Part shown: positions 16,353-24,582 of the stretch, in pieces
Position numbering within the stretch: position 1 is the first letter of the stretch
How the letters are laid out: each line of letters opens with the position of its first letter
Assembly: GCA_902494035.1 (NCBI GenBank)
Contig: CABURV010000017.1
Coordinates: 1 to 35,555, forward strand
DNA: 35,555 nt
Reading direction: 5' to 3'
From: an uncultured Collinsella sp.
Lineage (GTDB): Bacteria; Actinomycetota; Coriobacteriia; Coriobacteriales; Coriobacteriaceae
The notes under the pieces: model-generated
Database searches by the model: none
The model's input: only the letters and a program-made list of their open reading frames with translations
What the model was told of the DNA's origin: nothing
Program-made: the position numbers and the translations under genes

Positions 16353-18371
16353 TTAACCCATTTGCACGGCGAGCACGAGGAACACCACGAGTGCCGCGAC
16401 GATGTAGCAGATATAGATGCTGTAGTTGCCGCCCTCGAGCTTAGTCGCGAGGTCGGCGAGCTTCTCGACACCCTTATGAGGGGCATCGACGAGAACCTTG
16501 TCGGGTACGGGCTCCACAGCCTCGGCCACACCGGTGAGCTTCTGGAAGAAGTGCGCGATGGACCAGCAGACGGCCGTGCAGCGGTCACGCAGCGTGTAAA
16601 GCGGCTGCATAAACCAGGACACCTCGGAAGCAAAGGTCGTGGCCACGACGGGCATATGCTCGTTGGGAGCATAGCCGCATGCCCACGGCTGGGACTTCTG
16701 AACCTTGCCGACGGTCTTGAGCTTGCGATAACCGCAGGCAAGGCCGACGAGCACCACAAGCGCAATGGCGATCGCGGGAGTGGAGGTGGCAGCGCCGGAG
16801 TACTGGTTCATGAGCTGCATGCCCTCGGCGGCAAACACGCCACCGTACGGATGCAGCACGGACGCGGCGACATCGACCAGCACGGGCGCGATTACGGGAG
16901 CGCCAATGCCCAGCACGACGCAGATGGCCGCGAGCAGGCCCTGCGCAAACACCATGGGGGCGGGAACCTCCTTGGCATTGGCTGCGGCCTCGGAGCGGGG
17001 CGCGGAGGCAAAGGAGACGCCATAGGCCTTGACGAAGCACGTGACAGCCAGCGCGCCGGTAATGGCGAGCGCGACGGCAGCGAACACGGCCACGATCATG
17101 ACAGCCTTGTCGCCCTGCATGGCGGCGTTAAACAGCGACTGGTAGGTAAACCACTCGGACACAAAGCCGTTGAAGGGCGGGATGGCCGAGATGGCAAGCG
17201 CGCCGACGAGGAAGCAGATGGCCGTTGCCGGCATACGACGGAACAGACCGCCCATCTTCTCCATATTGCGCGTACCCGTGGAGTACAGCAGCGCGCCAGC
17301 GCCCAGGAACAGCTCGCCCTTAAACATCGCGTGGTTAAACGTGTGGTAGAGGGCGGCCATCAGAGCCAGGACGGCGATGCCGACCGAGTTGAGCGCCATG
17401 GCGGCCATGGAGGCGCCGACGCCGAGCAGAATGATGCCGATGTTCTCGACGGAGTGATAGGCCAGCAGGCGCTTGATGTCATGCTCCTGCAGGGCGAAAG
17501 CCACGCCGAGAACCGACGAGATCGCACCGAAGACCATGACCATAAGGCCCCACCAAACCTGAACGCCCGAGGCGGAGAGCAGGTCGAGACCCACCTTGAG
17601 GATGCCGAAGATACCGATCTTGATCATGCCGCCGGACATGAGGGCCGAAACGTTGGACGGCGCCTCGGGATGTGCCTTGGGCAGCCAGCCGTGCAGCGGG
17701 ATGATACCGGCCTTGGCGCCAAAGCCAAAGAAGGCGAGCACGAAGCACACGGATGCGACCGCGGGGCTAAACTGCGTGGAGCGGAAATCCGTAAAGGCAA
17801 ACGAGCCACCGGCGAAGTTGGTCATGGTGAGGAAGCTCGCCATGATGAGCACAAAGCCCACGTGCGCGATCACAAAGTAGAGCCAACCGCCATGGATGGA
17901 GTTCTCGTTCTCCTCGATCACGACCAGGAAGTACGAGGTCAGCGACATGAGCTCAAAGGCGACCAGGAACCAAAACACGTTGTCGGCGGTGATGACGAGC
18001 ATCATGGACGCCACAAAGGTGTTAAAGAAGAAGCCGGCGCGGCCCTTTTTACCCGGGTACTCATCAAAGTAGTTGAGACCGTAGATCGAACCGGCAAACG
18101 CGAGCACCGAGATGAGCGCCACGAACAGGCCGGACAGCTGATTGAGCAGCAGCTGGAAATGGGCAAACGGGAAGAACACGATGGTGTCGACCGACGTGAC
18201 ATCGCCCAGCACGGCCTGGATACCGGCCACAAACGAAAGCACCGCGGCGACGGCGCCGATAAGGCAGCCGGCGGTCTTGGCGGCGTTATCGGCCTTGATC
18301 AGCAGAACCGAGGCGAGCGCACCGATGCACGAGACGGCAAGCGATGCGATAAACAGCGTCATGCTATCCAT
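16353..18371 (-). CDS. hyfB: Hydrogenase 4 membrane subunit HyfB (NuoL-like)
   Basis: The largest antiporter-like subunit, 672 residues, the same length as E. coli HyfB. The antiporter core (about residues 60-480) includes FWFLVAFELMSLTSYFLV, FGAKAGIIPLHGWLPKAHPEAPSNVSALMSGGMIK (seen as KAGIIPLHGWLPKA and APSNVSALMSGGMIK) and FNHAMFKGELFLGAGA. The C-terminal third has a long hydrophilic region and a final membrane helix, as in HyfB and HycC. The start ATG 18369-18371 lies inside hyfA's last codons (8-nt overlap) and uses AAGGGAG within hyfA as its ribosome binding site. Confidence 0.94.
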   Translation of the reverse strand: MDSMTLFIASLAVSCIGALASVLLIKADNAAKTAGCLIGAVAAVLSFVAGIQAVLGDVTSVDTIVFFPFAHFQLLLNQLSGLFVALISVLAFAGSIYGLNYFDEYPGKKGRAGFFFNTFVASMMLVITADNVFWFLVAFELMSLTSYFLVVIEENENSIHGGWLYFVIAHVGFVLIMASFLTMTNFAGGSFAFTDFRSTQFSPAVASVCFVLAFFGFGAKAGIIPLHGWLPKAHPEAPSNVSALMSGGMIKIGIFGILKVGLDLLSASGVQVWWGLMVMVFGAISSVLGVAFALQEHDIKRLLAYHSVENIGIILLGVGASMAAMALNSVGIAVLALMAALYHTFNHAMFKGELFLGAGALLYSTGTRNMEKMGGLFRRMPATAICFLVGALAISAIPPFNGFVSEWFTYQSLFNAAMQGDKAVMIVAVFAAVALAITGALAVTCFVKAYGVSFASAPRSEAAANAKEVPAPMVFAQGLLAAICVVLGIGAPVIAPVLVDVAASVLHPYGGVFAAEGMQLMNQYSGAATSTPAIAIALVVLVGLACGYRKLKTVGKVQKSQPWACGYAPNEHMPVVATTFASEVSWFMQPLYTLRDRCTAVCWSIAHFFQKLTGVAEAVEPVPDKVLVDAPHKGVEKLADLATKLEGGNYSIYICYIVAALVVFLVLAVQMG

Positions 18372-18981
18372 TGTTTACGCTCCCTTCTGCTTTCTCGGAC
18401 AGGCCCTGGGCCACAGCGGTAACGTCGACGACCGGACCGTTTTCGATCGAGCGCAGGCGCTTGGCCTCGTCGAGCTCGCGATCGGCCGCGCCGCCCATGA
18501 CGGTCAGCGCCTTGGTGGGGCACGCCGCCACACAATGCGGGCCGTCCGGATCGAAGGCGCACAGGTCGCACTTGACAGCACAGGTGTACTGGCCGGGAGC
18601 CCACGTAAGCAGGCTGCTCAGGGACTTAGGATACGAAGGCGTCGGATCGCACATGCCTGCGACACCGGCGATAGACGTGCCATCGGGATGGATGGCTCCG
18701 AAGGGGCACGCGATGGCGCACAGCCTGCACCCGATGCACTCCTGCTCCTTGACGTGGATGCGGTCGCCATCGTGCTCGATGGCATTCACCGGGCAAACCT
18801 CGGCGCAGGGGGCACCCTCGCAATGGTGGCAGGCAAGGGCGGCCGAAATACCGCCGGTCTTCACGAGCGCCAGGCGCGGCGTATCCTGAAGGCCCTGCAT
18901 CCGGTGGGCGTCGGCACAGGCGGACTGGCATGTTCCGCAGCCGATGCACCTCTCCGGGTTGATGTCGATGAAGCGGTTCAT
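18364..18981 (-). CDS. hyfA: Hydrogenase 4 electron-transfer ferredoxin HyfA (HycB-like)
   Basis: A four-cluster ferredoxin that passes electrons from formate dehydrogenase to the hydrogenase. The 205 residues contain CIGCGTCQSACADAH, CHHCEGAPCAEVCP, CIGCRLCAIACPFGA and CDLCAF with HCVAACP, the typical sixteen-Cys arrangement of HycB/HydN/DmsB-like proteins. ATG 18979-18981 was chosen because AAAGGAAG lies 5 nt upstream; an in-frame GTG 6 nt earlier would overlap that site. E. coli HyfA has 205 residues. It is separated from fdhF by a hairpin (19004-19038). Confidence 0.93.
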   Translation of the reverse strand: MNRFIDINPERCIGCGTCQSACADAHRMQGLQDTPRLALVKTGGISAALACHHCEGAPCAEVCPVNAIEHDGDRIHVKEQECIGCRLCAIACPFGAIHPDGTSIAGVAGMCDPTPSYPKSLSSLLTWAPGQYTCAVKCDLCAFDPDGPHCVAACPTKALTVMGGAADRELDEAKRLRSIENGPVVDVTAVAQGLSEKAEGSVNNG

Positions 18982-19003
18982 CCCCACTTCCTTTCAAAAT
19001 AAC

Positions 19004-19038
19004 GGGCCGGGCTCCCGAACGTACGGGACGCCCGGCCC
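19004..19038 (-). terminator. Intercistronic hairpin between fdhF and hyfA
   Basis: A 9-bp GC-only stem (GGGCCGGGC/GCCCGGCCC) encloses a second 5-bp stem (TCCCG/CGGGA) separated by a one-base bulge, with a 6-nt loop. On the minus strand it is followed by GTTATTTTG, only moderately T-rich, and 10 nt later by the hyfA ribosome binding site. It could be an incomplete terminator that sets the ratio of fdhF to hyf transcripts, or an mRNA-stabilising or processing structure. Confidence 0.6.
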
Positions 19039-19059
19039 AAAAAGCCAACGAGAACGGGA

Positions 19060-21282
19060 CTACACGATTTGGTTCACGTGCGCCTCGTCGTCGAACTTGG
19101 CGGCGCCGGGCTCAACGTCCTGAGGAGCGGCGGCGTCCACCAGAGCCTGCTTGAGCTCGGTGTACTGACGCTCGACCTCGCCCTCGGCCCAGACCTGGTC
19201 GGCGATAGCATCGACCTGGCAGGCGGAGAACTTGTCCTCGGGCGTGTGCGAGACCGGGTCGACCTTGTGCATGGTCAGCTCGTTGCATTTGCCGATCCAC
19301 CACTGGTAGGTCATATAGACCGTGCCCTTGTTGATACGGTCGCTCACGTCGGCGCGGCTGTATACCTGGCCGCGGCGGCTGTGAATCGAGACGATGTCGC
19401 CGTTCTTGATGCCGCGCGCTTGGGCGTCCGCGGGATTCATGCGGACAAAGCCGGGCTCGTCGGCGAGCAGCGCCAGCGTCTTGCAGTTGCCGGTCATCGA
19501 GCGGCAGCTGTAGTGGCCGACCTCGCGGACGGTGCACAGGATGAGCGGGTACTCATCGTCGGGAAGCTCGGAGGGCGCCTCCCAGTCGTGCGCCATCAGG
19601 TTGGCGCGGCCGTCCTTGGTGGTGAACTTGCCACCAGCGAACATGTCGGGCGTACCGTGGTCGTTCACATCGGTGCTCTTGACGGGCCACTGAGCGTAGC
19701 CGCCCTCGGGAGCCATCTTCTCGTAGGTCGCGCCCACAAAGTTGGGGCACAGGCTAATGCACTCGTTCCAGATCTGCTCGGTGTTGTCGTAGTGCATGGG
19801 GTAACCCATACGCGTAGACAGATCCGCGAAGATCTCCCAGTCGTGACGGCACTCGCCCTTGGGCGGAACGGCCGCGTCAAAGTGCTGGAAGCTACGGTCG
19901 GATGCGGTAAAGACACCCTCGTGCTCGCCCCAAGAGGTGGCAGGCAGGATGACGTCGGCGAGCATGGTCGTCTGCGTCATAAAGATGTCCTGGCAAATGA
20001 ACAGATCTAGCTCGGAGAGCGTCTTGCGCATACCGGCCGAATCGGGCTCGGTCTGCACCGGGTCCTCGCCGTAGTTGTAGAAGCAGTGCACCTTGCCCTC
20101 GTCGACCAGGTGGCCCAGGTCGGTGAGCTTGTAGCCCTCCTCGAGCGGGAGCTTTTCCTCGGGCACGCCCCAAGCCTTGGCAAACTTGGCACGCACTGCG
20201 GGGTCAGTGACCTTCTGGTAGCCAGGGTACAGGTTGGGCAGCATGCCCATATCGCAGGAGCCCTGGACGTTATTCTGGCCACGCACGGGCGCGAGGCCGG
20301 AGTTGGGTTTGCCGATCTGGCCGGCAACGCAGGCGATGGAGGCGATGGTGTGCACCGTCTTCAGGTTCTGCTTCTGCTGGCATACGCCCATGCCCCAGCC
20401 AATGATGGCAGAAGGCTTCGCCGTGGCGTACATCTCGGCAGCTTGGTGGATCAGCGCGGGCTCGACACCCGTGATGTCCTGTACAGATTCGGGAGTGTAG
20501 TTCTTGATGGTCTCCCACCACTCGTCAAAGCCGTTCGTGTGCTCGGCGACGAATTCCTTGTCGTAGAGGCCATCGTTGACCAAGCAGTTGGCAAAGGCGT
20601 TGAGGAACGCAACGTTGCAACCGTTCTTGATCGGAAGGTAGAGATCGGCGATACGCGCGGTTTCGATATGGCGCGGATCGGCGACGATGATCTTGCAACC
20701 CTTTTCTTTGGCTCGCACGATACGCCTTGCGACGATGGGGTGCGAATCGGCAGGGTTATAGCCGAAGAGGAAAATGCAGCCCGCATCCTCCATACCGGGG
20801 ATGGAGCATGACATGCAACCTGAACCAACCGTGTCCATCAGACCGAGGACAGTAGGGCCGTGTCAAGTACGGGCGCAGTTGTCCACGCTGTGGGTGCCGA
20901 TGCACGCACGCGTAAACTTCTGCATGACGTAGTTCGCCTCATTGCCGCCGCCTCGCGAAGAGCCAGTGGTCATGACAGCGTTAGGACCATATTCGTCAAT
21001 TATGGCCTGCATCTTAGATGCGGTGAAATCCAGTGCCTCGTCCCAGCTTACGCGCTCAAGATCCGCGCCCTTAGTGCGGCGGATCATCGGGTGCAGTACG
21101 CGAGGAGTCAAGATCTTGGTGTCGTTGATGAAGTCGTAGCCGCTCATGCCCTTAAGGCACAGCTCGCCCTGATTGGTGATGCCGTTGAGCGGTTCGGTGC
21201 CCACGACCTGGCCGTTTTGGACCAGGAGGTTAAACTGGCAACCGGCGCCGCAGTACGGGCAGATCACTTTATGCTTCTCCAT
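19060..21282 (-). CDS. fdhF: Selenocysteine formate dehydrogenase H (FdhF)
   Basis: Oxidises formate to CO2 and feeds the hydrogenlyase. The frame runs from ATG 21280-21282 (preceded by GGAGGG) to 19060 with one in-frame TGA at 20863-20865, giving 740 residues with Sec at position 140, the same position as in E. coli FdhF. The local sequence is CART-Sec-HGPTVLGL, near-identical to the E. coli site, including the His after Sec. The N-terminal [4Fe-4S] motif is C8-x2-C11-x3-C15-x26-C42, with K44 for electron relay. Both halves are in the same frame on each side of the TGA, and a SECIS-like hairpin follows. Calling it as two broken genes would be wrong. The protein has no Tat signal, so it is cytoplasmic. 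It is preceded by a HydN-like ferredoxin and followed by hyfA. Confidence 0.97.
20832..20865 (-). promoter_or_regulatory. SECIS element of fdhF with Sec TGA codon
   Basis: The TGA at 20863-20865 is followed after 11 nt by a hairpin, TGTCC (20847-20851) paired with GGACA (20832-20836), whose 10-nt loop contains GGTCT. The E. coli fdhF SECIS loop also displays GGTCT, the part bound by SelB. The pairing may extend by AC/GT across a small bulge. Confidence 0.8.
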
Positions 21283-21357
21283 GACACCCTCCTTCCTTTT
21301 TCTGCTACCGAATGCTCGGTACTTATTTGACAATCATTGGGCTTGTCGCCCCAACGC

Positions 21358-21876
21358 TTACGCCTCGTTTTCGATGGTGGCGCGGGCACGCTCGGCAGTC
21401 AGTTCTGCCAGGCGCTCCTCGTCTACCAGGGTGAGGCCCTTGGTCGGGCACGCCTCGGCACACGCCGGACCGCCGGGACGGTCCACGCACAGGTCGCACT
21501 TGAGCACGAAGCTCTTGGTCTGCGAACCCACGCGAACGTCGCCCATCAAGACCGGAACCTGCGTGGTCGCCACGCTCACGGCGCCAAAGGGGCATGCCAT
21601 GACGCAGCTCTTGCAGCCGATGCAGTTGTCCTCGTTGACGCCGATACGATGGTTCTTTGGATCAAAGAACAAGGCGCCCGTAGGACAGGCCTTCGCGCAC
21701 GGGGCATCCTCGCAGTGATGGCAAGCCACCGGTGCGGAGATCTCGTACGTACGCGTCACGCGCAGGCGCGGCGCGGCGATGTTGCCGGGGATGTCGTGCG
21801 CCTCGATGCACGCCGCCATACAGGTTTGGCACCCAATGCAGCGTGAGGAATCGGCTACGACTCGTTTATTGCCCAT
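21358..21876 (-). CDS. hydN: HydN/HycB-like four-cluster ferredoxin
   Basis: A 172-residue iron-sulfur protein, likely the immediate electron acceptor or partner of FdhF. It has CIGCQTCMAACIEAH, CHHCEDAPCAKACP, CIGCKSCVMACPFGA and CDLCVDRPGGPACAEACP, four clusters in the pattern of HydN, HycB and HyfA. It starts at ATG 21874-21876, with AGGAGGGAG upstream; the longer open frame to 21984 is not supported. It is the first gene of the operon, 75 nt ahead of fdhF, as in E. coli hydN. The gene symbol is by similarity and position, since HycB-type ferredoxins look alike. Confidence 0.88.
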   Translation of the reverse strand: MGNKRVVADSSRCIGCQTCMAACIEAHDIPGNIAAPRLRVTRTYEISAPVACHHCEDAPCAKACPTGALFFDPKNHRIGVNEDNCIGCKSCVMACPFGAVSVATTQVPVLMGDVRVGSQTKSFVLKCDLCVDRPGGPACAEACPTKGLTLVDEERLAELTAERARATIENEA

Positions 21877-22054
21877 GTTGTTCACTCCCTCCTGAATCCC
21901 ATGCCGGAGAGACCCTGTCGACGTTGCCCCGGACCGCCCGTGGTCCGGCATCGGCGTATCGAGTGCATGCGGCGAAACAGGCACTTCGATAGAATTCCTC
22001 CAACGATATACAGGTTAAATATACGCAGTTGCAGGTGGCAAACTTGAGCATAGG

Positions 22055-22080
22055 CCCTGCAATACGGGTGTATTGCAGGG
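22055..22080. promoter_or_regulatory. Perfect 11-bp palindrome in the hydN / toxin-antitoxin spacer
   Basis: CCCTGCAATAC and GTATTGCAGGG are separated by GGGT. It lies 179 nt upstream of hydN in the 429-nt spacer between the divergent operons. It is followed by GTTTT on the plus strand, so it would resemble a plus-strand terminator, but no plus-strand gene lies upstream. On the minus strand it is not followed by T residues. An operator for the hydrogenlyase operon is more likely. The rest of the spacer holds an AT-rich tract (about 22000-22060) with TATA-like sequences, but no promoter I could assign with confidence and no sigma-54 GG-N10-GC pair. Confidence 0.5.
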
Positions 22081-22241
22081 GTTTTGGCAGGTTGGAATTA
22101 TTCTCTAGAAGCTATAAAGGTGAGTGTATTACATGCGTACATCCAGGGGAGATTTCACGCTCGTTTCTGAAGGATGTAGTACGTTTGTAATATCGTTTAC
22201 ACTCAATTACTCTAGTGCAATAAAGTAGTGGTTGTAAGATT

Positions 22242-22255
22242 GGCTATTATTAGCC
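22242..22255. promoter_or_regulatory. Palindrome with embedded -10-like sequence before the toxin-antitoxin genes
   Basis: GGCTATTATTAGCC has 5-bp arms and contains TATTAT at 22245-22250, five of six matches to a -10 box on the plus strand, 56 nt before the antitoxin ATG. Overlap of a palindrome with the promoter is typical of toxin-antitoxin autoregulation. No convincing -35 was found, so the promoter assignment is tentative. Confidence 0.4.
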
Positions 22256-22305
22256 GATGTTGTATTTGACTATTCAAATTGCACGCTCATTAAGGGAGGC
22301 CAGTG

Positions 22306-22629
22306 ATGTCATCGACTCAAAAACGAGCCATCCTGCAGGTGCGCATTCGCGAGGAAGACAAGCAGCATGCCGAGCGTCTCTACGACGCCATGGGCACATC
22401 GCTCGCCGAGGCTGTCCGTCTATTTGTCGCGCAGAGTATTTTGATGCGCAAGCTCCCATTTCAACCGGTCGCCGTGCGCTCCAAGGACGGCACGGCCGCC
22501 TATGGACTGCTCAAAGCATACGGGGACCCCAATCGCCGCTCCGAGGAGCGCAATGCCTGGATTGAATACCTAGCCACAGAAAGCGACGAGTCGGTTTTGG
22601 GTCCCGAGGAAGTAGATATCCATGAGTAG
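22306..22629 (+). CDS. RelB/DinJ-family antitoxin
   Basis: A 107-residue protein. The first about 50 residues (QVRIREEDKQHAERLYDAMGTSLAEAVRLFVAQS) carry the ribbon-helix-helix pattern of RelB/DinJ antitoxins: a short strand, then two helices with the TSLAEAVRLFV turn. The C-terminal half is acidic and probably unstructured until it wraps the toxin (ESDESVLGPEEVD). ATG 22306 was chosen over the GTG three bases before, with AAGGGAGG upstream. It overlaps the toxin gene by 8 nt, the usual tight coupling. It likely represses its own promoter. Unusual: RelB/DinJ antitoxins normally pair with RelE/YafQ toxins, not a PIN protein. Confidence 0.82.
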   Translation: MSSTQKRAILQVRIREEDKQHAERLYDAMGTSLAEAVRLFVAQSILMRKLPFQPVAVRSKDGTAAYGLLKAYGDPNRRSEERNAWIEYLATESDESVLGPEEVDIHE

Positions 22630-23077
22630 CACCATCATCGACGAGACCGTCATCCTTCGCTACCTGCTTGACGACGACGAGGTCCTGTCACCGCGCGCCG
22701 CCAAGGTCATCGCCACGCGCACCGCACGTGTCTACCCCGAAATCATCACGCGCGTCGTGGTCACGCTGCGCGACGTCTATAAGGTTCCCCGCGTTGAAAT
22801 TGCTGCGGCCATGAAAAGGCTGCTCGATGACGTCATGGTCGACGAGCCCACCGTTGTCGCCCTTGCCGTCAAACTCTTCGGCAAGACCCATATGGACTTT
22901 ACCGACTGCCTCCTCGCAGCCCGAACCGCCATCTACAACGATGATGTCGTGAGCTTTGGCAAGCCCATCATCCAAGGCATGATCGATTACCGCCGTAAAC
23001 GCCAAACCGCCGCCGACGCCCGCAGCCGAAGCACCGACTCCACCATCGACAAGCTCCGCCACCACGGTCGCCACTAA
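22622..23077 (+). CDS. PIN-domain toxin-like protein with altered acidic residues
   Basis: A 151-residue protein with the fold-level layout of PIN (VapC-like) ribonucleases: IIDETVILRYLL at the N-terminus (D7), VVVTLRDVYKVPR, then MDFTDCLLAA (D92, D95) and VVSFGKP. In active PIN toxins the second motif has Glu (EVVYVL) and the last has TFD. Here those positions look like R44 and G113, so several metal-binding acids seem to be lost, unless the alignment is shifted by a few residues. The tail of about 30 residues is basic. It follows the antitoxin with an 8-nt overlap. It may be a weakened or dead nuclease, or one using different ligands. Confidence 0.75.
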   Translation: MSSTIIDETVILRYLLDDDEVLSPRAAKVIATRTARVYPEIITRVVVTLRDVYKVPRVEIAAAMKRLLDDVMVDEPTVVALAVKLFGKTHMDFTDCLLAARTAIYNDDVVSFGKPIIQGMIDYRRKRQTAADARSRSTDSTIDKLRHHGRH

Positions 23078-23122
23078 CCGACAGACAACGGCATCGCCCG
23101 CCCCTCAGCCCCATCCCCTCCT

Positions 23123-23192
23123 AAATTGCGGTGAAATAGTTCCTGGATTTAGGCCTATTCAAGCTTTTCAGGAACTATTTCACCGCAACTTT
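23123..23192. repeat. Long inverted repeat, copy 1
   Basis: A 20-bp perfect inverted repeat, arms 23126-23145 and 23169-23188, extended by a few more pairs to 23123 and 23192 and enclosing a 23-nt loop. It lies 45 nt after the PIN gene. The arm sequence (starting TTGCGGTGAAATAG) recurs in copy 2 at 24434-24504. It is not followed by a T run on either strand, so it does not look like a standard terminator. Confidence 0.9.
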
Positions 23193-23363
23193 CTGTAAGG
23201 GTGGTTTTTAGTGCCGCCGAGGGGCGCTAATCAACCGTTTGCCGATATGTTTGGCCCTGACTCATGGCTCTGACCTGCCCCGTCAAGCTTTTGGTCAGTT
23301 CACGGCAAGGTCTGGCGGACCAAATATGGGATAGCGTAGTGTCATTCACTCCCCCTCGAGACC

Positions 23364-24372
23364 ATGGGGTCGAAAATGAGTCATGATAAACGCTGTTCCA
23401 AACCGCAAGTAGAGCTGTTCTTCCGATTATTCGAGGCCCATCATGGCAGGCACCTGTTTGTAACTAACAAAAAATGGGATGAACGCTGTGCCTACGCGCT
23501 CATGCAAAAAGAGATGATTATTCGACTCTACAACCATGTCTACGCTGATCCCGCATATTGGAATGACCTCGGCGTCGAAGATCGCATCTTTCAATTGGCA
23601 TCCGCTATTGCGGTCGTTGAACCGGATGCCGTGTTTTGTGGAGCAACGGCGGCACTGCTCTATGGCATCGGTTCTGCATATTCGCTTCTCGACAAGGTGC
23701 AAGTGCTGCTGCCGCGTTCCACCAGACGCGATATGTACGAATTCGTTGAATACCGACGCTGGCGGCCGGGCGACGTATGGCAGCTCGGCCCGTTTACGTT
23801 AACGGATCCATATCGCACGGTGGTCGACATCGCCCGAACGAGCGCCTTTCGATATGCACTAGGCTATGTCGACGGGCTGGCTCGTGAGTACGGTGTCGAG
23901 CGTGAAGAATTGCGTTCATATGCACAAGCGAACTGCCGTGGACTGCACGGCAGTTCGCTTGTGCATTTGACGTTTTTAACACATGGATGGCAGATCGGAT
24001 AACGGTGGAGAATCCGAAGCGCGGGCGGCAATGATTCTGGCGGGAGTTGCCGCTCCCGAACTTCAGGTTGAAATCACTCGGCCTGGAAACGCCGGCTATT
24101 ATTTGGCAGATTACGGTTGGCAAATGCCAAACGGCTCTTGGATGCTGGCTGAGCTGCATGGACTAGGCAAGTTTGAGGACGATGCCCAAAATGATTCGGA
24201 ACATGCTGCGGCAAAAACCTATCGAGATGCCCTCGTGCGCGACGCGAACCTGCGTGCCATGGGCCACAACGTCATTCATTTCAAGCTCTCAGACACCTAC
24301 GATGTCAAAGCGTTCGGCTCCATGATGCGCGGCTACGGTATTCCAACCACAAAACCCTACGCAGACTCCTGA
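23364..24372 (+). pseudogene. AbiEi/DUF559-like gene split by a frameshift
   Basis: Two reading frames together resemble one protein of about 335 residues common in Coriobacteriia, annotated as AbiEi-like antitoxin or DUF559-related. Frame A (23364-24002) has the N-terminal winged-helix-like and middle part (VFCGATAALLYGIG, LTDPYRTVVDIART). Frame B (from 23983 to the stop at 24370-24372) has the C-terminal nuclease-like part beginning MDGRSDNGGESEARA and including WMLAELHGLGKFED. The join falls at about 23980-23982, where one extra base shifts the frame; frame B has a TAA at 23977-23979. An ATG at 23376 is another possible start. No clear ribosome binding site was seen for either. AbiEi-like genes act in phage defence or type IV toxin-antitoxin pairs, but no AbiEii partner is present. 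Confidence 0.65.
23920..23966. repeat. Perfect 21-bp hairpin inside the AbiEi-like gene
   Basis: Left arm 23920-23940 (starting ATGCACAAGCGAACTG) is followed by loop GACTG and the exact reverse complement at 23946-23966. It lies within coding sequence, 14 nt upstream of the frameshift. It is much longer than expected by chance in a 1-kb gene. Confidence 0.95.
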
Positions 24373-24433
24373 CCGGCTGTCCTCATCTTCTCGACAACAG
24401 AACCCATCATCGACCCAGACCGCTCAGCCTCAA

Positions 24434-24504
24434 TAAGTTGCGGTGAAATAGTTCCTGGATAACAGCTTTTGCGGCTAATCCAGGAACTATTTCACCGCAA
24501 CTTA
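24434..24504. repeat. Long inverted repeat, copy 2 (27-bp perfect arms)
   Basis: Arms 24434-24460 and 24478-24504 are perfect reverse complements over 27 bp, with a 17-nt loop. The arms share their inner core with copy 1 at 23123-23192 over about 20 bp, but the loops differ. It lies 61 nt after the AbiEi-like gene, so the two copies bracket that gene. Confidence 0.95.
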
Positions 24505-24537
24505 GGAGGGGATGGAGGTCCCCGGCATGTATATGAA

Positions 24538-24571
24538 AATGGCTCTGGTCCCAAAAGGAACCAGAGCCATT
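24538..24571 (-). terminator. Terminator-like hairpin, duplicate of the tRNA-Gly terminator
   Basis: A 12-bp perfect stem, AATGGCTCTGGT/ACCAGAGCCATT, with a 10-nt loop; on the minus strand it is followed by TTCAT, with the stem end providing ATTTTCAT. It closely resembles the hairpin at 24736-24771 and is part of a duplicated segment (24532-24600 against 24732-24801). Confidence 0.7.
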
Positions 24572-24582
24572 CATCTATCTTA

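Noticed and set aside
15849..18422. 857-codon plus-strand open frame opposite hyfB and hyfC
   Set aside because: Same reason: antisense to confirmed genes and no recognisable domain.
19060..21282. FdhF as two genes or a nonsense-mutated pseudogene
   Set aside because: The TGA falls exactly on the Sec position, both sides stay in frame, and a SECIS-like hairpin follows.
22020..22060. Sigma-54 promoter for the hydrogenlyase operon
   Set aside because: The closest GG/GC pair has 9, not 10, bases between and lies on the wrong strand.
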